Shown here: one piece after another, positions 56,435 through 64,000 of the stretch
How positions within the stretch are numbered: position 1 is the stretch's first letter
How the letters are laid out: each line of letters starts with the position of its first letter
NCBI RefSeq assembly: GCF_007570825.1
Contig: NZ_SUNB01000001.1
Coordinates: forward strand, 496,001-560,000
Source: Pleionea sediminis
Lineage (GTDB): Bacteria > Pseudomonadota > Gammaproteobacteria > Enterobacterales > Kangiellaceae
Reading direction: 5' to 3'
DNA length: 64,000 nt
Program-made: the position numbers and the translations under genes
Notes under the pieces: generated by a model
Database searches by the model: none
The model's input: the letters and a program-made list of their open reading frames with translations, nothing else
What the model was told of the DNA's origin: nothing

Positions 56435-57160
56435 TTATTGACTACCGCAGTGTGAGCTGGCGTTTTTGTCGTACTCAATCATTTCAATATTCTCAGGATC
56501 AATTAAGCGAAGAATAAGTGGGTTCGACACTGTCGAAAAAAATCTGAAACCAAGTAATGCGCTCGATTTTCTCGAAATATCAGAACTCGTGCGAGAATCA
56601 ATATCACGGACAACCGCTAAAGATGGATAGGTTTCTTTAAGACTCTTTTTAATCACACGATATTTACTCGCATCGGCAGGTCTTAAGTGAGGAGCCATAA
56701 CATTATATTGCTTTTCTATGCGAACCACTCTTAACAAACCTCTTTGACCTGCATCAGCTACGGCCCTGAAGGTTACAAAGAGTTGGTAGTCTCCGTCGTG
56801 GACAACTTCTCCCGTTAAAGCCAAAGAAGAACAAATAGCTCGAGCCTGCTTTAATTTATCGAGAACTTTTTTATCGAACTGTTGTTTACGAATGATAAAT
56901 GGAGCTAAATCCTTTAACAGATCTTTGCTGGCTACAATAGACTCATTGTAGTCGTAATAGAGTTCATTTATGTTTCTTCCCGAGAGTTCGTTTTCGATAA
57001 AACGCCTATCTTCATAACTTAAAACGACTTCCTTCCATTCAACATTTAAGTTTTCAACATTGGTTCCTATACAAATTCCATCGAGACACAAATCGTCTGC
57101 TCTGGTTTTTAAAGGAACCAACAAAAGAATGATTAAAAGAAAGTTCCAAAAATTGCGCAT
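56435..57160 (-). CDS. Exported protein of unknown function, third gene of the TIGR03546/TIGR03545 operon
   Basis: I set the start at the ATG 57158-57160 because TTGGAG lies 7 bp upstream; this gives 241 residues with a signal peptide ending near LKTRA. A TTG 63 bp upstream would remove the gap to the preceding gene but extends into non-signal sequence. A conserved-looking cysteine pair (LCLDGICIG) is at the mature N-terminus; another Cys lies near the C-terminus (SHCGS). The middle is a mixed alpha/beta sequence. No family recognised. It likely shares a transcript with the TIGR03545 gene. Confidence 0.7.
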   Translation of the reverse strand: MRNFWNFLLIILLLVPLKTRADDLCLDGICIGTNVENLNVEWKEVVLSYEDRRFIENELSGRNINELYYDYNESIVASKDLLKDLAPFIIRKQQFDKKVLDKLKQARAICSSLALTGEVVHDGDYQLFVTFRAVADAGQRGLLRVVRIEKQYNVMAPHLRPADASKYRVIKKSLKETYPSLAVVRDIDSRTSSDISRKSSALLGFRFFSTVSNPLILRLIDPENIEMIEYDKNASSHCGSQ

Positions 57161-57225
57161 TCGATACTCCAATGTCTCACTCGAGTTAGGCAATATCAAT
57201 GGTATTCTTGGGAATCTCGACAAGC

Positions 57226-58935
57226 CTAATTTAGTTTGTCTAATAAATTAACTTTATCAGCAATAACTTGTTTATAATTTGTGAGACTGGCAAGCTTTTG
57301 CTCTATCTTCTCACGCTGCCCTTGCACCTGTGATTGAATTTGTTGCTTAACTTCGGATTTAAGTTTTTCAGCTTTAGCCTGAAGCTCTTCTCTGATTTTA
57401 GCAAAAAATAGCTCATCAAGGTTACTAGTAACCGAAAATTCAACGTCTTTTTGTTGCTGCATAACAGCAATATTCAGCTCGATGTTCTCAGCTGATCGTA
57501 CCACTTCAACAAGGTGATTAAATGTTGAGCTTGAGCTCTTTTCATCTAATTGAACATCATAATCTGATAAACGAATTGTCGATGTCAATTCTGTTTTTTC
57601 CTTTCCTGCTCTTAATTCCATTTGGATATTAGCGGACGCATCGCGAATAGTTAAAGCACTGCTAGCGGCTCGCCAATTCTCAACCGGCCAGTTACTTACT
57701 GAAAAGTTTGCATTGATAGGCGATGTGCTTTGCTTATTCGCAACAACTGAAAAATTAAACTGACCTGAGGCTTCTTTTTGTTGCGATGCATTAGGTATTA
57801 CGAAGTTTAACTCTCCACTCATTGGATTACCTGGAATCAAGCGATTGGCCAAATTAAAAGCTTTTCCATTTACACGACCAACCATGGAATCATAATTTAA
57901 TGTTCCAGATACGTCAGCTTTCTTCACCCAAAATGAAGGGCGTACTGGTTCATTGCCAAAAGGAATATCAATGCCTTCTCTTGGTGCAGGCTTTTTGACT
58001 TCTTCTTTTGATGATGGAGTCGCCAATTTCTTGATGACATCCGTGTTGTCTAATACAAGCTCAACCCAGCCCGCAGCGCCTTCTCCAAGAAAACTAGCCG
58101 CTATATGCTTCATTCCCTCAGGTGTTAAATTAACAATCGACATGGCCAAGTCGGTATCTTTATCGACTTGCTTCTGGAGCAACTTCCAGTCTTCTTTTAT
58201 ACTATCGATATCGGACTCAACTTGCTTTTTAAAATCCGTTATTTGCTGCTTGTCTTTCTTTATTTTACTGGTCAACTGCTTTAATTCTTTTGATATTTTT
58301 ATTTTCTCTAGAGTATTAGCGCTTTTAAACTCTTCTTTTAACTGTTGATAATCTTGTTTATGTTTATTTAACTTTTCTTCGTCAGGTAACTGACTTGCCG
58401 CCGTTTCCCATGAGCTTCTCATTTGGCTGACTTTATCAGAAAACTGTTGATACAATTCTGGAGAGCGTATATCAACTTTTTTCAAAATGTCATTAGGATC
58501 AACCGACTTTGACTTCTCTACAATAGTCTCAGGCCAACTCCAACTCGAATCTCCCTGAGAATTCTTTTTATACAATGAAGCTTTTTGAACTCGCTCTTGA
58601 TTCAATGCGATTGATTTTAATGACAGTTCATCAACATGAAAATTGCCTTTAAGTAACTCTTGAATAGATAGATCAAATTTAAGAAGCTCGAGCTGTAACC
58701 GATTTCGCATCAAGTCGTCTGGATCGGCAATTTCTATATTGTCGAGCTGCAAACTGCCATCGAGCCATCCTAATTGAGAACCACTTAATGAGACTGTTGC
58801 TCCATTAACTTTTGAGCCGCCAGACTCAACAGCATCAGAAATCCAGTCATTAACAAAAAACGTGATAAGAATCCAAGCTAACAATCCAAATACAGCAACG
58901 ATAGCTATTCCTGATAACCTAAATAGTTTCATCAT
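57226..58935 (-). CDS. TIGR03545-family membrane-anchored protein
   Basis: 569 residues. One N-terminal membrane segment (about 8-28) is followed by a periplasmic AsmA-like region (GATVSLSGSQLGWLDGSLQL near 45-64) and a Lys/Glu-rich coiled coil (about 170-265). The C-terminus is again coiled coil (about 505-560). This order fits TIGR03545. The function is unknown. It starts 4 bp after the TIGR03546 gene, the family's standard genomic partner. Confidence 0.85.
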   Translation of the reverse strand: MMKLFRLSGIAIVAVFGLLAWILITFFVNDWISDAVESGGSKVNGATVSLSGSQLGWLDGSLQLDNIEIADPDDLMRNRLQLELLKFDLSIQELLKGNFHVDELSLKSIALNQERVQKASLYKKNSQGDSSWSWPETIVEKSKSVDPNDILKKVDIRSPELYQQFSDKVSQMRSSWETAASQLPDEEKLNKHKQDYQQLKEEFKSANTLEKIKISKELKQLTSKIKKDKQQITDFKKQVESDIDSIKEDWKLLQKQVDKDTDLAMSIVNLTPEGMKHIAASFLGEGAAGWVELVLDNTDVIKKLATPSSKEEVKKPAPREGIDIPFGNEPVRPSFWVKKADVSGTLNYDSMVGRVNGKAFNLANRLIPGNPMSGELNFVIPNASQQKEASGQFNFSVVANKQSTSPINANFSVSNWPVENWRAASSALTIRDASANIQMELRAGKEKTELTSTIRLSDYDVQLDEKSSSSTFNHLVEVVRSAENIELNIAVMQQQKDVEFSVTSNLDELFFAKIREELQAKAEKLKSEVKQQIQSQVQGQREKIEQKLASLTNYKQVIADKVNLLDKLN

Positions 58936-58939
58936 TAAC

Positions 58940-59443
58940 TCATGCCATTGATTGATAAATTTGATATAACTTTGTTGCTTTAAGCATTCTAACTAAATAC
59001 AGCTTTTCAACTCGTTCTTTTAAATAGTTCCGATATAAAACAACTAGTTTTTTTGAGCCCCAGTAAAGAGGAATAAGCAACACTACGCCGACAATTAAGG
59101 AAGATAAAGCCAATGTATTATTTAATGCCAGACTTTGTCCAACAGATGAAGTTGTCACAGTCGTCCAAAAAGTCTCGAGTTGTGGATTCTGTAATAACCA
59201 TAGACCGATAGCATTAAATAATGGATCAAGTAACCAGGCTAATAGCGGAAATAAAATACTAAACAAAATAAACATGGATAGATTCACTCTTAAAAATGCG
59301 ACCAAAAGTAAAATCACCCATTTAGCAGCACTAAATAGAGGTAGCATGGCAAAGATAAAAGCCAGAGCGATGGCCCAGCCAACGGCACTAGGAGACTCTT
59401 CTGAGTTCAACACTTTTAAAAATTTGGCTATCAAATTTAACAT
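58940..59443 (-). CDS. TIGR03546-family membrane protein
   Basis: 167 residues, three to four membrane segments (about 20-50, 55-80, 100-125). The N-terminal LNLIAKFLKVLNSEESPSAVGWAIALAF, in parts LNLIAKFLKVLNS and SPSAVGWAIALAF, matches TIGR03546/DUF2062-like proteins. Partner of the TIGR03545 protein in many Gammaproteobacteria; neither has a known function. Confidence 0.85.
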   Translation of the reverse strand: MLNLIAKFLKVLNSEESPSAVGWAIALAFIFAMLPLFSAAKWVILLLVAFLRVNLSMFILFSILFPLLAWLLDPLFNAIGLWLLQNPQLETFWTTVTTSSVGQSLALNNTLALSSLIVGVVLLIPLYWGSKKLVVLYRNYLKERVEKLYLVRMLKATKLYQIYQSMA

Positions 59444-59561
59444 TAAAGGTCCCCTTTATGGTATTCAGCGCGCCGTTATCATGATATCCAGTTATATAAT
59501 AAAACTCACTCATTGATTAGTAGAGTAAACTTATTTTACAAGAGTTCAAAATATTTTTGCA

Positions 59562-59599
59562 GATAAAGAAAAAGGAGCCAAAGCTCCTTTTTCTTTATC
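59562..59599 (-). terminator. Intrinsic terminator after the TorF-like gene
   Basis: Perfect 17-bp stem GATAAAGAAAAAGGAGC / GCTCCTTTTTCTTTATC with a 4-nt loop, 24 bp after the leftward stop at 59623. The T-rich arm makes it effective in either direction. Confidence 0.85.
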
Positions 59600-59622
59600 G
59601 AATGTAATCAGTATAGCAATAT

Positions 59623-60288
59623 TTAAAATTGATAACTCGCATTCACAAAAATTCGACTATCGCCATTATCAAAATTATCAAGGTCAGTATCACTAAAAGA
59701 CAGCTTCATCTCGATCTCACCAATATTTGTCCACGCATCAAATCCGAAGACGGAGTAGCTTTCTAGAAGTCCATCTAAAGAATAATGACCTACATAAGCT
59801 GCAGTTTTGATCACATCGTGTAATGGTAAATTGAATCTCCCTTCAACATAAGTGCCCGCTTCGTCCAATCCAAAGTAATCATTGGTATGACCAAATAATA
59901 AAGTAATAAAATCTTTGTAAGTCAAAGAAGCATTCACTTCGGCATAATCGGAATCGCCACCTTCTTCATCCGTAAAAATCGAGTAAACGACCTCACCTTC
60001 ATAAGTAAAATCCTTATTTATTCGGCCACGATAACCACCCGCGAATTCGACTTCCAAATTACCACCAGCTCGAGATTCTACCTCTGAGACGAATCCTCTA
60101 ACAAACCATCCTTTTTGAGGCCGAAATTCAAAAGCTGCATTTACAGCGGGATCTTCGCCAGATTCACTCAAGCCACGATAAACATACTCACTGGCAACGC
60201 CAACACTCAAATCAAAGGGCTCAGAAATCGCCCATGGTGAAACAACAATAAGAGCGCTTCCGAGTGATGCGCTTAATAATTTATTCAT
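59623..60288 (-). CDS. TorF-family putative porin
   Basis: 221 residues with the start at the ATG 60286-60288, preceded by GGAGCATGAAAAA; a longer frame to 60351 adds residues before the signal peptide. The signal (about 1-22, ending AISEP) is followed by LSVGVASEYVYRGLSESGEDPAV, the family start (TIGR02001/TorF), and by alternating strands ending in ASYQF, the terminal Phe of an outer-membrane barrel. It is probably a small outer-membrane channel; the substrate is unknown. Confidence 0.85.
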   Translation of the reverse strand: MNKLLSASLGSALIVVSPWAISEPFDLSVGVASEYVYRGLSESGEDPAVNAAFEFRPQKGWFVRGFVSEVESRAGGNLEVEFAGGYRGRINKDFTYEGEVVYSIFTDEEGGDSDYAEVNASLTYKDFITLLFGHTNDYFGLDEAGTYVEGRFNLPLHDVIKTAAYVGHYSLDGLLESYSVFGFDAWTNIGEIEMKLSFSDTDLDNFDNGDSRIFVNASYQF

Positions 60289-60466
60289 TTTTTCATGCTC
60301 CATCAATTTTTTAAGCAAATTGCGTTTACTATTGTAACGAAAGCGACGCATAAAGGGTCTAATCTGAGTCGCAAAATTGTAATTTGATTTAACAGATAGT
60401 AACTCATAACGAGAGTTGCATTTATTTGAGTAGACGATATGCTAGGACGAAACAATACGGTTTCCT

Positions 60467-61714
60467 ATGACTGAACAACAGCCAGCGCTATCGAAGCAGC
60501 AGATAATTCAGAATTTTGAAAAGTCACGTTTAGACAGTGAAGCCTTGTGTGATCCTCTTGAAATTGAAGATTACGGTTTGCAAGCAATTGCAGAAACAAG
60601 TCCTGCAAAATGGCACATCGCGCATACCAGCTGGTTTTATGAAACCTTTATTTTAAGACCTTATTCCCAGTCTTATATCCCCTTCGACGACAGCTATGAG
60701 CATTTATTCAACTCTTATTATAATACTGTAGGACAACCATTTCTGAGGCCCAAAAGAGGGTTACTTTCTCGTCCAACCGTCAATCAAATATTCAATTATC
60801 GGCAACATATAACTGAAAAAGTTCTAAACCTGCTGGACAATACCCATCACCCTGAATATTCGACTATTTTAGAGCGTGTAACCTTGGGAATTCAGCACGA
60901 AAAACAACACCAAGAGTTGTTTTTAACGGATCTCAAGTACAATTTTTTTCAAAATCCTTTACTACCAGCTTACCAGCCTATCGAAACTAAACCATCTGAA
61001 AAGCAATCTCAAAGTTGGGTTAGCCAGGACGAAGGTCTGGTGGATATCGGATTTAATGAAACAGGTTTTTGCTTCGACAATGAATTGCCCTGTCACAAAG
61101 TGTATTTAGAAAAATACGATATTGCTAAACATCCCGTTTCAAATGAAGCTTATCTCAGCTTTGTTTCAGATAGAGCTTACAAAAATCCTTTGCTGTGGTT
61201 ATCGGATGGCTGGACATGGATTAACCAGAATAAAGTTCAACACCCTTTATACTGGTTAAGTAATAAAGAAGGCTGGAATGAATTCACCCTGTCAGGTCTT
61301 CAGCCATTAGATCTAAATGCTCCGGTATGCCACTTGAATTATTTTGAAGCAGATGCTTTTGCACGTTGGGCCGGTTATAGATTACCAACAGAATTCGAAT
61401 GGGAGCATTACGCTCGAAAGCATAAAAATCAGCTCGTTGAATCAATGTCCAAAAACTTGCAACCTATTGCGACATCAAGTGGCGCATTATTTAATCAGAT
61501 TTGGCAATGGACTCAATCAAACTACACCCAGTACCCAGGCTTCAAACCGGCAGCTGGTGCAATTGGTGAATACAATGGCAAATTTATGTGCAACCAGTTT
61601 GTCTTGAGGGGCGGCAGTTGCTTCTCACCTGAAAATCACATCCGCATATCTTATCGAAACTTTTTTTACCCAGCCGATCGTTGGCAAATGTCAGGAATTC
61701 GACTCGCCAAATAG
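60467..61714 (+). CDS. egtB: Ergothioneine biosynthesis sulfoxide synthase EgtB
   Basis: 415 residues. The N-terminal DinB-like iron-binding domain has WHIAHTSWFYE (His53) and HEKQHQE (His144 and His148), the three-His iron site of EgtB. The C-terminal formylglycine-generating-enzyme-like domain ends in LRGGSCFSPENHIRISYRNFF, in two parts (LRGGSCFSPENHIR and ISYRNFFYPADRWQMSGIR), the EgtB signature. It couples hercynine with gamma-glutamylcysteine or cysteine and O2. egtD follows 21 bp later. No egtA, egtC or egtE is in the window. Confidence 0.93.
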   Translation: MTEQQPALSKQQIIQNFEKSRLDSEALCDPLEIEDYGLQAIAETSPAKWHIAHTSWFYETFILRPYSQSYIPFDDSYEHLFNSYYNTVGQPFLRPKRGLLSRPTVNQIFNYRQHITEKVLNLLDNTHHPEYSTILERVTLGIQHEKQHQELFLTDLKYNFFQNPLLPAYQPIETKPSEKQSQSWVSQDEGLVDIGFNETGFCFDNELPCHKVYLEKYDIAKHPVSNEAYLSFVSDRAYKNPLLWLSDGWTWINQNKVQHPLYWLSNKEGWNEFTLSGLQPLDLNAPVCHLNYFEADAFARWAGYRLPTEFEWEHYARKHKNQLVESMSKNLQPIATSSGALFNQIWQWTQSNYTQYPGFKPAAGAIGEYNGKFMCNQFVLRGGSCFSPENHIRISYRNFFYPADRWQMSGIRLAK

Positions 61715-61735
61715 TGCGAGCACTGAAGGTGACTT

Positions 61736-62707
61736 ATGAATCAAGCAATTAAAAAAGAACGAATCTACTATTATGAGCAGCATAAAGTTGTTGACTCAAT
61801 GTCTGACGACGTCCACCAGGGATTTTCGGCGACCCCTAAAAAATTATCGCCAAAATATTTTTACGACCAACGCGGTTCACAGCTGTTTGATGAAATCACT
61901 GAACTGCCTGAATACTATCCAACACGTACAGAGATCAGTTTACTCAAAAAGCATGCAGGAGAATTTTCTGAACTGCTGGGTGAAAACAGCATCCTTTTTG
62001 AGCTGGGTAGTGGCAGCAGCTTAAAAATTCGAATTTTACTGGAAGCTCTTCGCCCCAGTGTCTATGTTCCGATGGATATTTCCAAAGCTCATCTAATTGA
62101 GTCATCGCAACGATTGGCAGAGGATTACCCATGGCTTGAGGTCCACGCAAATCGAGTCGATTACAGCCAAGACTGGGAAGTGCCAGACTTCGGACCAGGA
62201 AGATACAATGCATTCTTCCCGGGTTCCAGTATTGGAAACTTCGATCCCAAAGATGCGTGCCGGTTACTTGAGCAAGTTGCAAAGCTTGTAGGTAATAAAG
62301 GCGGCTTGCTAATTGGCGTCGACCTGAAGAAAGAAAAATCCGTGTTAGAAGATGCTTACAATGATTCAGCTGGCGTCACAGCACAATTTAACCTGAACCT
62401 GCTTCATCATATTAACCATCAAATGAATTCAGAAATTGATCCTGAAACCTTCTCACATAAAGCAATTTATAATGACCGAGTCGGTAGAATTGAAATGCAT
62501 TTGGTGAGTAACAAAGAACAAAGCATACAAATAGAAGATCAAACCTATCGATTTAACAAAGGCGAATCCATTCATACGGAAAGCTCATACAAGTACTCTG
62601 TTGAAGAATTTCACCATCTCGTAAAACAAGCGGGATTTGATCCTGTAAAAGTTTGGACCGATGAACAAAACTTGTTCAGCATCCATTATCTGCAAGTTAA
62701 CAAATAG
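61736..62707 (+). CDS. egtD: L-histidine N(alpha)-methyltransferase EgtD
   Basis: 323 residues, the usual length. The start YFYDQRGSQLFDEITELPEYYPTRTE, in parts YFYDQRGSQLFDEI and TELPEYYPTRTE, and the SAM motif ELGSGSSLKIRILLEAL identify EgtD. FPGSSIGNFDP follows. It trimethylates histidine to hercynine, the substrate of EgtB. It is encoded after egtB with a GGTGAC before its ATG. Together they form a minimal two-gene ergothioneine locus. Confidence 0.95.
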   Translation: MNQAIKKERIYYYEQHKVVDSMSDDVHQGFSATPKKLSPKYFYDQRGSQLFDEITELPEYYPTRTEISLLKKHAGEFSELLGENSILFELGSGSSLKIRILLEALRPSVYVPMDISKAHLIESSQRLAEDYPWLEVHANRVDYSQDWEVPDFGPGRYNAFFPGSSIGNFDPKDACRLLEQVAKLVGNKGGLLIGVDLKKEKSVLEDAYNDSAGVTAQFNLNLLHHINHQMNSEIDPETFSHKAIYNDRVGRIEMHLVSNKEQSIQIEDQTYRFNKGESIHTESSYKYSVEEFHHLVKQAGFDPVKVWTDEQNLFSIHYLQVNK

Positions 62708-62719
62708 TTCGAACAAATA

Positions 62720-62754
62720 AGCAATGGAATCGCTAGAATAGCGACTCCATTGCT
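62720..62754. terminator. Hairpin between convergent egtD and gcvA-like genes
   Basis: 16-bp stem with one mismatch: AGCAATGGAATCGCTA (62720-62735) and TAGCGACTCCATTGCT (62739-62754), 3-nt loop. It overlaps the last codons and stop of the leftward regulator gene (stop at 62733), so it ends the egtBD transcript while lying inside coding DNA of the neighbour. Confidence 0.6.
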
Positions 62755-63641
62755 TGCTCTTGAGCGACCGTCTCAATAATCCAGTCACAAAAAGCCTTTA
62801 TTTTGGGCCGTTCAGCCCACTCTTCTGGGCAAACTAGGTCGTATTTGAAATCGCTAGGCAAAACAATATCGTATGGACAAACCAGACGCCCAGCTTCAAT
62901 TTCTGGTTGAGCCAATACATTATGTCCTAGAGCAATACCTTGGCCATGAATCGCCGCCTGCATAACCATACTGGAATGAGAAAATACGGGACCTTTACGA
63001 AGATCGATACCTTTTACGCCCGCCAACTTGAGCCACTTTCGCCATTCATCTGTCGTTCCATCATGCAATAACATATGATGTCTCAGGTCATCAGGCTCAG
63101 AGAGAGGTTTCTCACCGGTTAACAAAGCTGGTGAGCACATTGGTGTTAAAAATTCGTTTAATAAAGTTTCGGTATACATTCCAGGATAATCACCTTTTTC
63201 GTAATATATCGCGATATCGATATCATCCTGAAAAAAATCCACTTCGCGGTCCGTTGCTTTCAAACGAACCTCAATATCCGGATAAAGTGAATTAAAGCGA
63301 CTTAGCCTTGGGACCAACCACACAATAGCAAAAGTAGGGACAACTGAGATGTTCAATGCACCTGCTGCACCTTGTGCTTTTAACTGCTCTGTCGCCGCCG
63401 CTAATTTCTCAAAAATATCACGTATTTTTGGCCAATATTCCTGGCCTTGGTCAGTAAGTAATAACTTACGGTTCTTTCTAATGAATAACTGGACTCCTAG
63501 AAACTCTTCGAGGCCCTTAATTTGATGAGAAACTGCGGCCTGTGTCACAAAAAGTTCGTCCGCAGCTCGAGTAAACGATAAATGCCTCGCAGCCGCTTCA
63601 AACGCTCTTAAACTATTTAACGGAGGTAGTCTTCTAGCCAT
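62733..63641 (-). CDS. LysR-family regulator, GcvA type
   Basis: Start at the ATG 63639-63641 (MARRLPPLNSLRAFEAAARH), which aligns with GcvA; a 35-residue upstream extension is not homologous. 302 residues: winged helix (about 6-65, with FVTQAAVSHQIKGLEEFLG), linker helix, then the periplasmic-binding-protein-like effector domain. GcvA controls the glycine cleavage operon in E. coli, but close paralogues control other genes and no gcv gene is in the window, so no symbol is given. A CTAAT palindrome lies 8-26 bp upstream of the start. Confidence 0.87.
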   Translation of the reverse strand: MARRLPPLNSLRAFEAAARHLSFTRAADELFVTQAAVSHQIKGLEEFLGVQLFIRKNRKLLLTDQGQEYWPKIRDIFEKLAAATEQLKAQGAAGALNISVVPTFAIVWLVPRLSRFNSLYPDIEVRLKATDREVDFFQDDIDIAIYYEKGDYPGMYTETLLNEFLTPMCSPALLTGEKPLSEPDDLRHHMLLHDGTTDEWRKWLKLAGVKGIDLRKGPVFSHSSMVMQAAIHGQGIALGHNVLAQPEIEAGRLVCPYDIVLPSDFKYDLVCPEEWAERPKIKAFCDWIIETVAQEQAMESLF

Positions 63642-63648
63642 AATCACA

Positions 63649-63667
63649 ACATTAGTTTTTCTAATGT
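63649..63667. promoter_or_regulatory. GcvA-type operator at the start of the LysR regulator gene
   Basis: ACATTAG-5 bp-CTAATGT, a 7-bp dyad with the LysR T-N11-A geometry. It contains the CTAAT element known for GcvA binding sites. It lies between the regulator gene and the divergent exported gene, just upstream of the regulator start, so autoregulation is likely. Confidence 0.6.
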
Positions 63668-63879
63668 GAAACATTATAAATGATCGTTTGAGGCATTGCA
63701 CCAAAATCATTAATATACAAACCGTTCCCGAGAGACACGTTGGCACACTCAGTTTTAACAGGTAGTTTTTTCGAAGTTTGCCAGAAGTACGGCGGTCATC
63801 ACCAAGTGATGAATGGGAAAGTGATTTAGGTATTTGTTAGCGCAATATACATGTAATTCGATGGAGTGAGGTAATCGCC

Positions 63880-64000
63880 ATGAAACAGTTTGCAAGATTT
63901 GTATCGCTTAGCGCGGTAGTTTTTTTCTCAGGCGTGAGCTTAAATACGCAGGCACTAGACTTAAATACTCAGTCATTTGAGTCTAACATCGAGTTGCAAT
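63880..64000 (+). CDS. Exported protein, 5' end only
   Basis: The window stops after 40 codons. MKQFARFVSLSAVVFFSGVS... is a clear signal peptide with likely cleavage near NTQA-LD. GGAGTGAGG precedes the ATG at good spacing. The mature start LDLNTQSFESNIEL is not enough to name a family. It is divergent from the GcvA-type regulator, so it may be a target of it. About 210 bp of untranslated DNA lies upstream, including a CATCAC-3 nt-GTGATG hairpin. Confidence 0.7.
   Translation, partial: MKQFARFVSLSAVVFFSGVSLNTQALDLNTQSFESNIELQ

Noticed and set aside
63668-63879. Glycine riboswitch in the leader next to the GcvA-type regulator
   Set aside because: The expected conserved core motifs of the tandem aptamer are absent; only a small CATCAC/GTGATG hairpin is visible.
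1-64000. Mobile elements, prophage genes, CRISPR arrays, tRNA or rRNA genes
   Set aside because: No transposase or integrase frame, no regularly spaced repeats and no tRNA-like cloverleaf sequence was recognised while reading.

Overview
The window reads as one contiguous chromosomal segment of a low-GC, Gram-negative gammaproteobacterium. Outer-membrane biogenesis genes (bamA, skp, lpxA/B/D), RseP, GlnD, DapD/DapE, RlmG, a YajG-type lipoprotein, TIGR03545/TIGR03546 proteins, a TorF-type porin and a GcvA-type LysR regulator together point to a marine relative of Kangiella/Oceanospirillales. That placement is an inference from gene content and order. I see no insertion sequence, prophage, CRISPR array, tRNA or rRNA.

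Layout. 1-4.1 kb: the 5' end of an RND-efflux membrane-fusion lipoprotein gene, behind a palindromic operator-like site, then a MATE exporter and an M17 aminopeptidase. 4.2-23.2 kb: a long leftward housekeeping cluster, in transcription order rpsB-tsf-pyrH-frr-uppS-cdsA-dxr-rseP-bamA-skp-lpxD-fabZ-lpxA-lpxB-rnhB-DUF1653-dnaE-DUF2059. It couples translation factors, isoprenoid and phospholipid precursors, outer-membrane assembly, lipid A synthesis and the replicative polymerase. It is headed by an rpsB promoter and a structured leader. 23.3-33.4 kb: map-glnD-dapD rightward and an ArsC-like/dapE/M15-peptidase operon rightward, flanking a leftward M1 peptidase plus membrane-protein operon and a possible small RNA. 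33.4-42.2 kb: a GYF-domain protein, phaB, rlmG, a YajG-like lipoprotein, an outer-membrane barrel, an ABC-2 exporter pair, an AmpG-like transporter and a PanE-like reductase.

42.2-57.2 kb is rich in signalling proteins with altered active sites: a histidine-kinase-like membrane protein lacking the phospho-accepting histidine, an ECF sigma factor with a membrane-protein partner, a dual-receiver diguanylate cyclase whose first receiver lacks its aspartate, and a 7TM sensor whose GGDEF motif is degenerate while its RxxD inhibitory site is kept. Between them lie an MDR oxidoreductase, a Sel1 lipoprotein, an S9 peptidase, an SDR, an EamA transporter and small unknown proteins. 56.4-64 kb: a TIGR03546/TIGR03545/unknown operon, a TorF-like porin, the ergothioneine pair egtB-egtD, a GcvA-type regulator with a CTAAT palindrome at its start, and the beginning of an exported protein.

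The observations I would follow first are: (i) a candidate orphan small RNA at about 28.01-28.09 kb with its own promoter-like and terminator-like sequences; (ii) a perfect 13-bp stem that buries the start codon of the ABC ATPase gene at 37.9 kb; (iii) the pseudo-kinase and the degenerate GGDEF protein; (iv) LpxA carrying a methionine at the acyl-chain ruler position, which predicts short (C10-class) hydroxyacyl chains in lipid A. No clearly new multi-gene system was proven from sequence alone.
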